Source: Amphritea atlantica (GTDB lineage: Bacteria; Pseudomonadota; Gammaproteobacteria; Pseudomonadales; Balneatricaceae). From it: a stretch of DNA of 64,000 bases. A program made the position numbers and the translations under genes. Positions 25,525 through 34,975 of this stretch are shown piece after piece. Below the pieces are notes generated by a model. It was not told the DNA's origin. It saw only the letters and a program-made list of their open reading frames with translations, and ran no database searches. Each line of letters begins with the position of its first letter. The first letter of the stretch is position 1. The stretch is taken from positions 2,595,001-2,659,000 of the forward strand of contig CP073344.1 in NCBI GenBank assembly GCA_024397875.1, in the 5' to 3' direction.

Positions 25525-26880
25525 CTACAGTTCGATCCCTGCCTGCCATTCTTTCCAGCGCATTGTCATGTTAGCCCCCAGTGACAGGAACGGTTCTGGC
25601 GGTAACATCTTCGGCTGCTGATGCTCAAGAAACGCTTGCAACATATCAGAACTACCTAATACAGCCTGCTCTGCAGCCATCATCCCGGAAAGAGTGCCTT
25701 TCACTGTCCCCAGTCCATTCTGGCAACAGGCCGACCAGACCCGATTTTCAAGCTCGCCAAACGCAGGCATCGAATTCCAGGAAAGGCACAGTCGTCCTCC
25801 CCAACGGTATTCCATGTCCACCCCTTGCAACATCGGAAAGCGATTGGCAAAAGAGCGATCCTGTAACATCGCGGCGCGCTTCATATTGCTGCCGCTCGCT
25901 TCGAGGGTCTGATTGAGTGTCGCATGGTTACGAATCACAATCCGATCGCCACTGCCCGCATAATCAGAACTACGACGAACCGTCGTTCCCATCGGATCAG
26001 CAGGAAGAATACCCCAGTCTTTCGCTCCACCCAGGCGTCTGACCTCATCTTTACTTAAGGCCCGCGTCATTGAAGCAAATGTAAATACATGCAATAACTG
26101 CCGGGGAAAGAAGCCAAAAGATTGCACATGACCATTGACCGCCAGAATCACCCCCTTAGCCTTCACACTCCCTTTCGGGGTTATCAACTTGTGCACATCC
26201 CCAAGCTCGAAAGCGGTCACTGGCGAGTGTTCATAGATGGCAACCCGCTCACTCAGCCCCGCAGCCACCTGACGGACAAATGCAGCAGGCTGAATCATCA
26301 CCGCACCCGGCGTGAACAAGCCCTGAGAATAAAAATCACTGCCGGTCCAGTCTTTCATCTCTGCAGCAGACCTTAACTGGTAAGCCTCTCCCAGAGTCTC
26401 AAGATGCTTACGGTAGCTTTCGATATGTTCCACACCTTTGTCGGATCCGGCAGCGGTCACTTTGCCACATGGATCAAACACTTTCCTATCCATGCCGAAC
26501 TCTTCCGCCATATTAGCGGCAAACCTGATCGCTTCACGATTCAGCCTGATCTGCTGCAGATCATGCTCATGAGCACCCGCATACGTTTCGGAGTTCAGCT
26601 CGTGAGGCAGATCAATCATGAAGCCACTATTACGACCTGATGGTCCGTCAGCCAGACTTCCCGCCTCCAGCAGCACGATACTTTCAGAACGTCCCACCAG
26701 CTGAGACAGACGCCGGGCAGCGGCAAAACCAGCAAAACCGCCACCCACAATCACCCAGTCAGCCTGTATATCATCAGTCAGTGCCGGGTATTGCTGGGGC
26801 TTGGGTAAAATGCTGTTCCAGGCAGCAGGGCCCGGATCTTTAGGTAAGCGTTTTACCTTTATGTTGTATTTTTTAGCCAT
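25525..26880 (-). CDS. FAD-dependent amine/amino acid oxidoreductase (DadA/PuuB-like)
   Basis: 451 residues from the ATG at 26880 (GGAG at a spacing of 6; the ATG four codons upstream contains this ribosome site). The Rossmann motif VIVGGGFAGFAAARRLSQL lies near residues 43-61 and the family's second motif GPSGRNSGFM follows. The C-terminal half has the substrate domain of the DAO family. Related enzymes oxidise gamma-glutamylputrescine, D-amino acids, glycine derivatives or D-hydroxyproline. It lies downstream of an aldehyde dehydrogenase and a DapA-family gene and upstream of gbcB. This suggests oxidation of an N-containing compound to an aldehyde or imine. The substrate is unknown. Confidence 0.75.
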   Translation of the reverse strand: MAKKYNIKVKRLPKDPGPAAWNSILPKPQQYPALTDDIQADWVIVGGGFAGFAAARRLSQLVGRSESIVLLEAGSLADGPSGRNSGFMIDLPHELNSETYAGAHEHDLQQIRLNREAIRFAANMAEEFGMDRKVFDPCGKVTAAGSDKGVEHIESYRKHLETLGEAYQLRSAAEMKDWTGSDFYSQGLFTPGAVMIQPAAFVRQVAAGLSERVAIYEHSPVTAFELGDVHKLITPKGSVKAKGVILAVNGHVQSFGFFPRQLLHVFTFASMTRALSKDEVRRLGGAKDWGILPADPMGTTVRRSSDYAGSGDRIVIRNHATLNQTLEASGSNMKRAAMLQDRSFANRFPMLQGVDMEYRWGGRLCLSWNSMPAFGELENRVWSACCQNGLGTVKGTLSGMMAAEQAVLGSSDMLQAFLEHQQPKMLPPEPFLSLGANMTMRWKEWQAGIEL

Positions 26881-27020
26881 TAACGGCTCCATAAAGCGCT
26901 AACAGCCTTCGCCAGACGGGCGACCCCGGTGCTATAAGCACAGGGGGCCCGTTGAGCAAAAAGCATGCGCATTTAATCCAAAAAGGAGCAACACGTACTG
27001 TGGTTATACCAGTACTGAGC

Positions 27021-28511
27021 TTAACTCAAATCAACCCAGATAGTTTTCAACTGAGTAAACTGATCATGGGCATGAATTGAGTTATCACGTCCACCAAAGC
27101 CTGACTGTTTATAACCACCGAATGGTGTCGTTATATCACCTTCACCAAAGCAGTTAACGGTTACGGTTCCCGCGCGTAATTCCTGAGCTGCACGCAAAGA
27201 CTTCTTAGCATTGCCAGTGAAAACAGATGCTGCCAGACCGTATTCAGTATCATTAGCCACCGCAATCGCTTCTTCATAACTGCTGACAGTTATAACAGAC
27301 AGAATCGGACCAAAGATTTCCTCTTTCGCCAGACGATCACTGCTTTTTACATCGGTATAGATCGTTGGCAAAACATAGCAACCATCCACTGATTCACCGC
27401 CGATCACCAACTTGTGGCCCTCTTGTCTGGCAATATCAAAGTACTCGGTCACTTTGTTAAAGTGGCCCTGATCGACCAGGGCGCCTAACTGATTCGATGG
27501 ATCCAGCGGGTCTCCGGTTTTCCACTCTGCAGCATGCTGTACAACTTTTTCCAGCAACGCATCTTTAATACCTTCCTGAACAATCAGACGCGAACCTGCT
27601 GAACAATTTTCACCCATATTCCAGAACGCCGCAGCAACAACCTGTTCTGCCACAGTATCCAGATCTTCAGCATCATCCAGAACCACGCAAGGATTCTTAC
27701 CGCCCAGCTCAAGTACGACTTCTTTAATGTTTGAATCGGCTGAATAATTCAGGAAACGGCGTCCGGTTACGGTTGATCCGGTGAAAGTCACCATATCAAC
27801 ATCCATATGACGGCCAATTCCCTCACCCACTACGCTGCCGGATCCAGTAATCACGTTCAGCACACCTGCAGGTACTCCGGCTTCAGCAGCCAACTCAGCA
27901 ACTCGAATAGCCGTTAATGAAGTCTGTGCGGCAGGCTTAAGCACTACCGAGCATCCCGCGGCTAATGAAGGTGCAATTTTCCACGCCAGCATCAGAATCG
28001 GGAAGTTCCATGGCAGAACCGCCCCAACAACACCAACAGGCTCACGCACAACCATTGCTACAGCACCTGAACCGACCGGCGCAGTCTGATCGTAAATTTT
28101 ATCGATCAGCTCGGCATGCCAGGAAATGGTATGCATGACTTCTGGAATATCGATCGTTACACAGTCGGAAATAGGCTTACCAGAGTCGATACATTCCAAC
28201 ACAGCCAGCTCATCACCATGCTGTTCGATCAGTTGCGTCAGTTTAATCAGCACCGCCTTGCGTTCTGCCGGGTGCATCTTGCTCCAGCAACCACTTTCAA
28301 AGGCAGCCCGGGCGCTTTCAACCGCATAATCCACATCCTCTGCGGTACACGCTGGGATACTGGTAATCTGCTCACCGGTTGCCGGATTAATGACAGGGAT
28401 AGTCGCACCATCACTGGCAGGACGTAAACTACCATTGATAAAGCTCATTGAAGGAGGCGTAAGCTCCGCTGCAATTTTCTTATATTCTTCATGTGTCCGC
28501 AGATCAGCCAT
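27021..28511 (-). CDS. NAD(P)-dependent aldehyde dehydrogenase, PuuC/BetB-like
   Basis: 496 residues, full length. The catalytic cysteine is in MGENCSAGSRL (about residue 300) and the general-base glutamate in VVLELGGKNP (about 265); the cofactor loop FTGSTVTGRRF is intact. It resembles gamma-glutamyl-aminobutyraldehyde dehydrogenases, but ALDH substrate cannot be read from this sequence. It starts 3 bases after the DapA-family stop, so these two are coupled. The following FAD oxidoreductase begins 140 bases on. A role as a semialdehyde dehydrogenase for the product of the DapA-family enzyme is a reasonable inference. Confidence 0.78.
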   Translation of the reverse strand: MADLRTHEEYKKIAAELTPPSMSFINGSLRPASDGATIPVINPATGEQITSIPACTAEDVDYAVESARAAFESGCWSKMHPAERKAVLIKLTQLIEQHGDELAVLECIDSGKPISDCVTIDIPEVMHTISWHAELIDKIYDQTAPVGSGAVAMVVREPVGVVGAVLPWNFPILMLAWKIAPSLAAGCSVVLKPAAQTSLTAIRVAELAAEAGVPAGVLNVITGSGSVVGEGIGRHMDVDMVTFTGSTVTGRRFLNYSADSNIKEVVLELGGKNPCVVLDDAEDLDTVAEQVVAAAFWNMGENCSAGSRLIVQEGIKDALLEKVVQHAAEWKTGDPLDPSNQLGALVDQGHFNKVTEYFDIARQEGHKLVIGGESVDGCYVLPTIYTDVKSSDRLAKEEIFGPILSVITVSSYEEAIAVANDTEYGLAASVFTGNAKKSLRAAQELRAGTVTVNCFGEGDITTPFGGYKQSGFGGRDNSIHAHDQFTQLKTIWVDLS

Positions 28512-28514
28512 GAT

Positions 28515-29420
28515 TCAACCCTCCGCAACGATTTTAGCGATGTTTTCTTTCAGCTCACCGACAACCTGAGCCATTGCGTCTTTCTCTGCCTCTTCGAGTC
28601 CCAGCAGTGGTTTACGGACTTCGCCAGCGAAACGACCGTCCAGAGTCACGCCATGCTTAACACTCTGGATAAACTTGCCGCCCTGCTCCAGTACATGCAT
28701 CAATGGCATCATTTCAGCCATGATGCGGCGGCCTTTGTTAAAATCATTTTCAACGACACAGGCCTGATACAACGCAATATGCTCTGTCGGCAGGAAGTTG
28801 GATCCGGCGCACACCCAGCTTTTAGCGCCCCAGGCAAAGAATTCCAGTGCCTGGTCATCCATACCACAGGCAACCTGGATGCTTGGATAGTCATTAGCCA
28901 GCATATGCAGACGATTGATATCGCCAGAACTCTCTTTGATACTGCAGATATTGTCACTGCTGGCAACACGGTCGAAGAACTCCGCTTCCATATTCACACC
29001 CATGCGATCAGGGTAGTTATATAGCATTGCCGGCAGGTTAGCGGCACGATCGACGGTCAGCGCATGTTCGGCCAGCTCCCGCTGAGTTGGCAGCGAATAA
29101 GGGGGGGTCGCCAGCAGAACGACATCAGCCCCATACTTTGCAGCATCTTCAGCCAGCCTGACGGAGTTTGTCGGATCTACAGATCCGGTACCGAAAATAA
29201 TCTGCAGCTTATCGCCACAAATCTGACGCGCTATCTTGAGCAGCTGAACACGCTCTTCATGGCTCTCAACATAGTATTCACCCGTAGTTCCACCAATCAT
29301 CAGGCCATGCACACCTGACTCAAGAAGGTAAGTAACATGAATCGCATAGGCATCGTAGTCGATGGAGTAATCAGCCTTGAATGGCGTGATGACAGGAGTA
29401 TAAATTCCTTCGAAATGCAT
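28515..29420 (-). CDS. DapA-family lyase/deaminase
   Basis: 301 residues, a full TIM-barrel class I aldolase-type protein. The GGTTGEYY loop (43-50), the tyrosine in LYNYPDRMG (134 or 136) and the Schiff-base lysine K162 (SIKESSGD) are present. The family includes dihydrodipicolinate synthase, N-acetylneuraminate lyase, KDG aldolase and pyrroline-4-hydroxy-2-carboxylate deaminase. Its place with an ALDH and an FAD oxidoreductase, next to a LysR regulator, argues against lysine synthesis and for a catabolic role. It is the first gene of the minus-strand cassette, with promoter in 29421-29640. The exact reaction is unknown. Confidence 0.78.
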   Translation of the reverse strand: MHFEGIYTPVITPFKADYSIDYDAYAIHVTYLLESGVHGLMIGGTTGEYYVESHEERVQLLKIARQICGDKLQIIFGTGSVDPTNSVRLAEDAAKYGADVVLLATPPYSLPTQRELAEHALTVDRAANLPAMLYNYPDRMGVNMEAEFFDRVASSDNICSIKESSGDINRLHMLANDYPSIQVACGMDDQALEFFAWGAKSWVCAGSNFLPTEHIALYQACVVENDFNKGRRIMAEMMPLMHVLEQGGKFIQSVKHGVTLDGRFAGEVRKPLLGLEEAEKDAMAQVVGELKENIAKIVAEG

Positions 29421-29638
29421 TTAATTCACCTTCGTTATCGTTGTTATTTATAAACGGAATTGTCTTAGTAAAAGGGCTATCCGAACTTGATAAAATAGTA
29501 ACGACAGGAGCGTTAACTCCACAATCAACCTTTTTTCAGCGCAAAACATAACTTCAGGTTATTAAATAAAAACGTCCAAAGCGTGATTAAGCCGAATGCA
29601 TGACACCCATGAGGTGTGGTCCATCACGTATTTCAGAT

Positions 29639-29663
29639 AAAAAAAAACCGCCATCGGCGGTTT
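29639..29663 (-). terminator. Rho-independent terminator after the LysR gene
   Basis: AAACCGCC (29645-29652) and GGCGGTTT (29656-29663) form a perfect 8-base stem with loop ATC. On the minus strand a long T-run (29639-29647) follows. It ends the LysR transcript before the DapA-family promoter. Confidence 0.85.
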
Positions 29664-29684
29664 ATAGAATAACAACAAGCATCG

Positions 29685-30671
29685 TCAATCAGTTTGTTCT
29701 CCGACCCAGGTCTTCTCTTCAGCAATTTTACTCAGGAACCAGCTTTTAAACGTGCGGAAGGCCTGATTGTCTTTTTTACTGTCTGAATAGGTCAGATAAT
29801 GACGTTTTTCCTTATAATCAATTTCCAGATCACCGACCTTGACCAGCCACCCCTGTTCTATCATAGGCGTTACCAGCTGATTCCATCCCAGACTGACCCC
29901 CTGATGATTAAGCACCATCTGAATCAGCATGTTGTAATCATTCGCATTAAACAGATGCCTCTCCCCTGCAGGACCGGCATCAATCTCAATTCCCTGACTG
30001 TTAAACCACACATCCCAGTCAACATGCTCAGCTATCTGTGAACGCCCATAAGGACTTAAATTCAGCAGCGTAGTCTTTTGCAAACCCTCTAGCGTAACGA
30101 TTTCCGGGTTCTGCTTCAAAAACAAGGGCGAACACACCGGATAGATAAGATCGTAAAACAATGGAATAGAGTGATAGCCCTCCCGTGGATCACTGATCTT
30201 GTTAATGAAAATATCCGGATGAACGCCAGGCTCCATCTGCAAAAAGTTATTGGTGGTCACCACATTAACATCGATCTCCGGATGATCGGCAAAAAAGCCC
30301 GGTAAGCGGCTGGATAACCAGAAGGCAGAAAAAGCCGGCGAACAACAGATTATCAGCTCCTGTTTACTCTTATCGCTGTTCTTAATCCGCTGGGCCGCCT
30401 GAGCAATATTGACGAATGAAAGATAAGCCGCGTCATAAAAAATAGTACCGGCCTCCGTCAACTGAACAGCCCGCCCAGACCTTTTAAACAGGCTTACACC
30501 CAGGGAGGCTTCCAACTCCCTGATCTGACGACTGATAGCAGCCTGAGTCACACACAACGCTTCAGCAGCCCGGGTGAAATTTTGATATTTAGCCGCAGCT
30601 ACAAATGATTTAACCGCCCTTAACGAGGGCATTTTCACCAGGATCTGATCAGGCTCGACGTGTTTAACCAT
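29685..30671 (-). CDS. LysR-family regulator, GcvA-like
   Basis: 328 residues: an N-terminal winged helix-turn-helix (about 15-75; FTRAAEALCVTQAAISRQIRELE) and a periplasmic-binding-protein-like effector domain. The spacing and the phrase LRAVKSFVAAAKYQNFTRAA recall GcvA, the glycine-cleavage activator. An alternative start is the ATG at residue 14 (30632), just before that conserved block. It is divergent from gbcA across a 266-base region with an inverted repeat, and it ends before the DapA cassette. It may control gbcA, the cassette, or both. The effector is unknown; glycine or a betaine is a guess. Confidence 0.82.
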   Translation of the reverse strand: MVKHVEPDQILVKMPSLRAVKSFVAAAKYQNFTRAAEALCVTQAAISRQIRELEASLGVSLFKRSGRAVQLTEAGTIFYDAAYLSFVNIAQAAQRIKNSDKSKQELIICCSPAFSAFWLSSRLPGFFADHPEIDVNVVTTNNFLQMEPGVHPDIFINKISDPREGYHSIPLFYDLIYPVCSPLFLKQNPEIVTLEGLQKTTLLNLSPYGRSQIAEHVDWDVWFNSQGIEIDAGPAGERHLFNANDYNMLIQMVLNHQGVSLGWNQLVTPMIEQGWLVKVGDLEIDYKEKRHYLTYSDSKKDNQAFRTFKSWFLSKIAEEKTWVGEQTD

Positions 30672-30742
30672 AACTTCAGGTATTCAATTCTCTAAATAAA
30701 AAGTCGTTTTGCCGGTTTTGGGCCCACCCGTAAACTGAATCT

Positions 30743-30780
30743 CAGTTTGAGTAAACCTGTTCTTAAACCGATTCAAACTG
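30743..30780. promoter_or_regulatory. Inverted repeat in the LysR-gbcA divergent promoter region
   Basis: CAGTTTGA (30743-30750) and TCAAACTG (30773-30780) form a perfect 8-base inverted repeat with a 22-base spacer. It lies about 160 bases before gbcA and 70 before the LysR start. The layout suits a dimeric regulator (LysR or GbdR type). No match elsewhere in the window was seen. Confidence 0.45.
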
Positions 30781-30937
30781 TTCTGATGCAATCATCTCGG
30801 TAAGAGATTGAAGCCACATGAACAATAACCACCGCAGTTATATTGATAGATTGTTCTGCTATCAGTCTACCTGCAAAGGCTAATAAAGCCATAACTATAA
30901 CAACTTACAGCAGTATAGCGTCATGGGAGCTACAACA

Positions 30938-32146
30938 ATGACAAGCAAAATTAAAACTCTGGATCTGATCAATCAGCGTAAGCCTCGACATGCATTGAGC
31001 CGTGAACTCTATCGTAATGAAGACGTCTATCAGCAGGATTTGGAACAGATCTGGCATAAGGAATGGATTTTTGCCGGTCATACATTTGAGATTGAAAAAG
31101 CCGGTGAATATATGACCATTCAGGTAGGTGACTATCCTGTTGTCATCGTGCGGGATGATAATGGCAATGTCCGGGCTTTCCATAATGCCTGCCGCCACAG
31201 AGGCTCCCGTGTTTGCGCAGAATCTAAAGGCAAAACCGCCAAACTGGTTTGCCCTTACCACAAGTGGACATTCGGTCTGGATGGCAAGCTACTGTTTGCG
31301 GGGAATATGGGTGAAAAATTCAACAATGATGATCACGGTCTGATTCCGGTAAACTGTGAAATCGTAAACACCTATATCTATATCTGCGTTGCCGAAACCG
31401 CTCCTGATTTCGAGCAGTTCCGTAAAGCAGTGACTCCATTCCTGGCACCGCACAATCTGGAAAACTGTAAAGTTGCCCATGAAGCTCATCTGCTGGAAAA
31501 AGGCAACTGGAAGCTGGTCTTTGAAAACAACCGTGAATGCTATCACTGTGATGGAAACCACCCGGAACTGCTTAATTCATTCGTAGAAAACCTGTCTGTT
31601 GCTGGTGTCGGTGGCGAAGACGATCCAGAACTGACTGCTCACTGGGACAAGTGTGAAGCCGCAGGACTTCCAAGCCGTCTGGTAATGGATGAAAACGGTC
31701 AGTACCGTATCACCCGCATCCCACTCTCTGCCAAAGCCATCAGTTATACGATGGATGGTCAGCCAGCTGTAAACGGCCGTCTGGACGATACTGATGTAGA
31801 AGATATCGGCGCCCTGCTGTACTTCAACTACCCGTCAACCTGGAACCACTTTCTGGGCGACCATGCACTCAGCTTCAGAGTGCTGCCGCTCTCTTCCGGC
31901 GAAACCCTGGTAACCACTAAATGGATTGTGCCTAAAGATGCCGTTGAGGGCGTGGATTATGACCTGGATAACCTGACCAAAGTATGGATGGCGACCAACG
32001 ATCAGGATCGTCAACTGGTTGAGGAAACCTTCAAAGGCGTCAGCTCACCATCCTATGTACCCGGCCCGTTTTCCGAAGTGGCTGAAAACGGCGTCTGCCA
32101 GTTTGTTGACTGGTATTGCGACACTCTGAAATCAAAACTGGGTTAA
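30938..32146 (+). CDS. gbcA: GbcA, Rieske-type glycine betaine demethylase oxygenase
   Basis: 402 residues from the ATG at 30938; GGGAG sits 8 bases before it, inside the codons of the in-frame ATG at 30923, so the later start is preferred. Rieske 2Fe-2S ligands are CRH and CPYH (counted from 30923: C90, H92, C110, H113). The mononuclear iron region is NNRECYHCDGNHPELL. It oxidises glycine betaine to dimethylglycine and formaldehyde with electrons from GbcB. Close relatives include stachydrine (proline betaine) demethylase, so the substrate could be another betaine; the surrounding dgc, sox and bet genes favour glycine betaine. A strong terminator follows. Confidence 0.83.
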   Translation: MTSKIKTLDLINQRKPRHALSRELYRNEDVYQQDLEQIWHKEWIFAGHTFEIEKAGEYMTIQVGDYPVVIVRDDNGNVRAFHNACRHRGSRVCAESKGKTAKLVCPYHKWTFGLDGKLLFAGNMGEKFNNDDHGLIPVNCEIVNTYIYICVAETAPDFEQFRKAVTPFLAPHNLENCKVAHEAHLLEKGNWKLVFENNRECYHCDGNHPELLNSFVENLSVAGVGGEDDPELTAHWDKCEAAGLPSRLVMDENGQYRITRIPLSAKAISYTMDGQPAVNGRLDDTDVEDIGALLYFNYPSTWNHFLGDHALSFRVLPLSSGETLVTTKWIVPKDAVEGVDYDLDNLTKVWMATNDQDRQLVEETFKGVSSPSYVPGPFSEVAENGVCQFVDWYCDTLKSKLG

Positions 32147-32162
32147 TAAAGTAGCTGAACTC

Positions 32163-32194
32163 AATCCCGGCATATACCGATATGCCGGGATTTT
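32163..32194 (+). terminator. Rho-independent terminator after gbcA
   Basis: A perfect 13-base stem AATCCCGGCATAT (32163-32175) / ATATGCCGGGATT (32180-32192) with loop ACCG, then TT. It lies 17 bases past the gbcA stop. Confidence 0.85.
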
Positions 32195-32773
32195 CATATT
32201 GGAGGGCACCCGGCTTTTAAAATCGTCAACTCGGCGATGTGCATAATCCCCTCTACGTCCCCCCTACCCAAGATCATCAGCCTGGTGTTAGAAAGCAACT
32301 GAGTCATACCCGTCACCGGTGCAACCAGAACAAACCAAGTGGGAAGAACAGCCACACTTTAGCGAAATCTCTCATAGGATTTCAGCATCAACATTGCCCA
32401 GCGAGACTCACTAACCCTCTCCTTCCGAAGCACAACAGCGACTGTCGCGATTAACAGCAGCCCTTAGAGCAAACGACACGAACTTACACAGTTGCTCCAA
32501 TTACCCACAATTAAAGTTATCAATACTGCCAAATTCCATATTATCGCGCCCATCAATAACTAAAAGTTATGGTTTTTATGAACAATTAGTCGTTGGACGG
32601 TTTCTCTTAAACCCCTTAACTTAAACAAGGTGAAACACAAGAAGAAATGACCTTAAGCGAACCGCTGAACCCGTTAAATATCAACGATCAGCAACAGCGG
32701 ATGGAGCCCAGATGGATAATCTGACCAACCGTGCGCACAGACAAAAACATAATAAATGTAAATAGAGGGCAGC
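32195..32773. other. Long leader/promoter region before proV
   Basis: About 580 bases with no supported gene; a 71-residue frame at 32239-32454 has no ribosome site or recognisable product. The right half is AT-rich (about 32470-32640) and should carry the promoter of proVWX. No sure -35/-10 pair was fixed. Confidence 0.45.
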
Positions 32774-33949
32774 ATGACAGACTCTAACAATATTCTGTCT
32801 ATCAGAAACGTCTACAAAGTATTTGGTGAACAACCGGATACGGCAATGCAGATGCTCCGGGAAGGCGTAAGTAAAGATGAAATCTTTGAAAAAACGGGGC
32901 AGACAGTCGGTGTTTTCGATGCTTCCTTCTCCGTAAAAAAGGGTGAGATTTTCGTAATTATGGGCCTCTCCGGGTCTGGAAAATCAACCATGGTCCGGCT
33001 GCTTAACCGCCTTATCGAACCAACCGCCGGCACCATCGAGTTGAACGGTAAAGACATTACCGGATTAGGCGATGCTGACCTGCTGGATGTGCGTCGTAAA
33101 GAGATGAGCATGGTTTTTCAGTCCTTTGCGCTAATGCCCCATATGTCTGTTCTGGAGAATGCAGCCTTCGGCCTTGAAATATCCGGAGTCGAACGTAAAG
33201 AGCGTGAACACAGAGCACTGGATGCGCTTCAACAGGTCGGTTTAGGTGAACACGGTGCCAGCTTTCCCCATCAACTGTCCGGTGGCATGCAGCAGCGTGT
33301 AGGACTGGCGCGGGCCCTGACCAACGACCCGACTATTCTCCTGATGGATGAAGCGTTCTCTGCACTGGATCCTCTGATCCGTTACGAAATGCAGGGCGAA
33401 CTGATCCGGCTTCAGAAAGAGCAGGAACGGACCATCATTTTCATCTCTCATGATCTGGATGAAGCGATCCGTATCGGCGACCGAATTGCCATTATGGAAG
33501 GCGGCCGGGTTGTACAGATCGGTACGCCTAAAGAGATTATGAGCAACCCTGCTGATGACTATGTGGAAACTTTCTTCAAAGGAGTCGATGTCAGCAAGTT
33601 TCTTAAAGCAGGCGATATTGCCTGTCAGACAAGCGGCTGCACTATACGCATCAATGGCACCATTCAACCGTTTGAACCGGGCAATAGTGAGTTTGGTTAT
33701 ATTCTCGATGAAGCCGATAAACTGAAAGGCGTCGTTCCCCTGAGTAACATCGAAAACTCAGCCACGGTTGATTCGTTGCTATCTCTGCAGGCGACGCAGC
33801 ATCAGTCCATTTTCAGTGATGACATGATCAAGGATGTTGTCAAAAAAGTCGCTCATTCTGATTATCCGGTTCCGGTCATAGCGCGAAACGGCACCTTCTG
33901 TGGCGTCATTTCAAAAGACCTGCTGCTGCAGACTCTCAGCCACAGTTAA
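32774..33949 (+). CDS. proV: Glycine betaine/proline ABC transporter ATP-binding protein (ProV type)
   Basis: 391 residues. Walker A GLSGSGKST (about 64-72), signature LSGGMQQRVGLARAL and Walker B ILLMDEAFSALDP, followed by a C-terminal CBS-like regulatory part (about 275-390). Energises uptake through ProW/ProX. The ATG has AGAGGG about 6 bases upstream. It starts a proV-proW-proX operon with gaps of 37 and 53 bases. ProV CBS domains sense ionic strength in related systems; here the operon lies among catabolic genes, so uptake for growth is as likely as osmoprotection. Confidence 0.9.
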   Translation: MTDSNNILSIRNVYKVFGEQPDTAMQMLREGVSKDEIFEKTGQTVGVFDASFSVKKGEIFVIMGLSGSGKSTMVRLLNRLIEPTAGTIELNGKDITGLGDADLLDVRRKEMSMVFQSFALMPHMSVLENAAFGLEISGVERKEREHRALDALQQVGLGEHGASFPHQLSGGMQQRVGLARALTNDPTILLMDEAFSALDPLIRYEMQGELIRLQKEQERTIIFISHDLDEAIRIGDRIAIMEGGRVVQIGTPKEIMSNPADDYVETFFKGVDVSKFLKAGDIACQTSGCTIRINGTIQPFEPGNSEFGYILDEADKLKGVVPLSNIENSATVDSLLSLQATQHQSIFSDDMIKDVVKKVAHSDYPVPVIARNGTFCGVISKDLLLQTLSHS

Positions 33950-33986
33950 ACCATAACTAAAAAATATAAAAGCCAGGGTAAACACT

Positions 33987-34922
33987 ATGTCAGAATTTAA
34001 CCTGTTAGATCCCTTTCAGTTTCTCCATATCCCTTTGGGAGAGTGGGTCGAAAGCATCCTCACCTATCTGGTTCAGAATTTTCGCGATTTCTTTCGGGCT
34101 ATTCGCTGGCCAATAGATCAGGTACTGGAGATTTCAGAAACTATCTTACAATCGATTCCGCCGCTGATCGGTATCATCCTGTCTTCTCTGCTGGGCTGGC
34201 AGGTAGCCGGCAGAAAAATGGGCGTTTTTTGTGCTATCACCCTGTTTTTCCTGGGACTGGTTGGCGTCTGGTCTGAATCAATGACCACCCTCTCGCTGGT
34301 ACTGACTTCGCTGTTTTTCTGCCTTGTTCTGGGTGTTCCACTGGGTATCCTCTCTGCACGAAGCGACCGTACTGAAAGGATCGTTCGCCCGGTTCTGGAT
34401 GCCATGCAGACATTGCCCGCTTTCGTTTATCTGGTGCCCGTCGTCATGCTGTTCGGTATCGGTAACGTTCCCGGCGTACTGGTCACCATCGTCTTTGCTC
34501 TGCCACCACTGGTGCGCCTGACAAATCTGGGTATCCGTCAGGTCCCCGACGACAAAATAGAAGCGGCCCGTGCATTCGGCTGCACCCCCAGACAGATGCT
34601 CCTTAAGGTTCAGTTACCTCTGGCAACCCCGACCATTATGGCCGGCGTTAACCAGACACTGATGCTGTCTCTCTCAATGGTGGTTATCGCTTCAATGATC
34701 TCTGTCGGTGGTCTGGGGCAGATGGTACTGCGCGGTATTGGACGTCTGGATATGGGGCTGGCGACCGTTGGTGGGGTTGGTCTGGTCTTATTAGCCATAT
34801 TCCTTGACCGTCTGACACAGGCAATGGGTGAACGTTCCGATGCCAGCAATACCCTGCACTGGTACGAAACAGGTCCTGTCGGTCTTTTTGTACGAAGCTA
34901 CCGCAGTCTGCAAGCCCGTTAA
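33987..34922 (+). CDS. proW: Glycine betaine/proline ABC transporter permease (ProW type)
   Basis: 311 residues with about seven hydrophobic segments. The EAA-like cytoplasmic loop ([29 protein letters not shown], about 190-218) that contacts the ATPase is clear. An amphipathic N-terminal part precedes the first helix, as in ProW. It forms the inner-membrane channel of the importer with ProV and ProX. A paralogue (choW, 45805) shares the [18 protein letters not shown] loop. Confidence 0.9.
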   Translation: MSEFNLLDPFQFLHIPLGEWVESILTYLVQNFRDFFRAIRWPIDQVLEISETILQSIPPLIGIILSSLLGWQVAGRKMGVFCAITLFFLGLVGVWSESMTTLSLVLTSLFFCLVLGVPLGILSARSDRTERIVRPVLDAMQTLPAFVYLVPVVMLFGIGNVPGVLVTIVFALPPLVRLTNLGIRQVPDDKIEAARAFGCTPRQMLLKVQLPLATPTIMAGVNQTLMLSLSMVVIASMISVGGLGQMVLRGIGRLDMGLATVGGVGLVLLAIFLDRLTQAMGERSDASNTLHWYETGPVGLFVRSYRSLQAR

Positions 34923-34975
34923 CACTTTAACTACGCACAAGCTCAACCAGAAAAAATATAAATGAGGATTCAATA

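Noticed and set aside
32239..32454. 71-residue plus-strand frame before proV
   Set aside because: Low-complexity, Pro/His/Gln-rich translation without a ribosome site; lies in a probable leader region.
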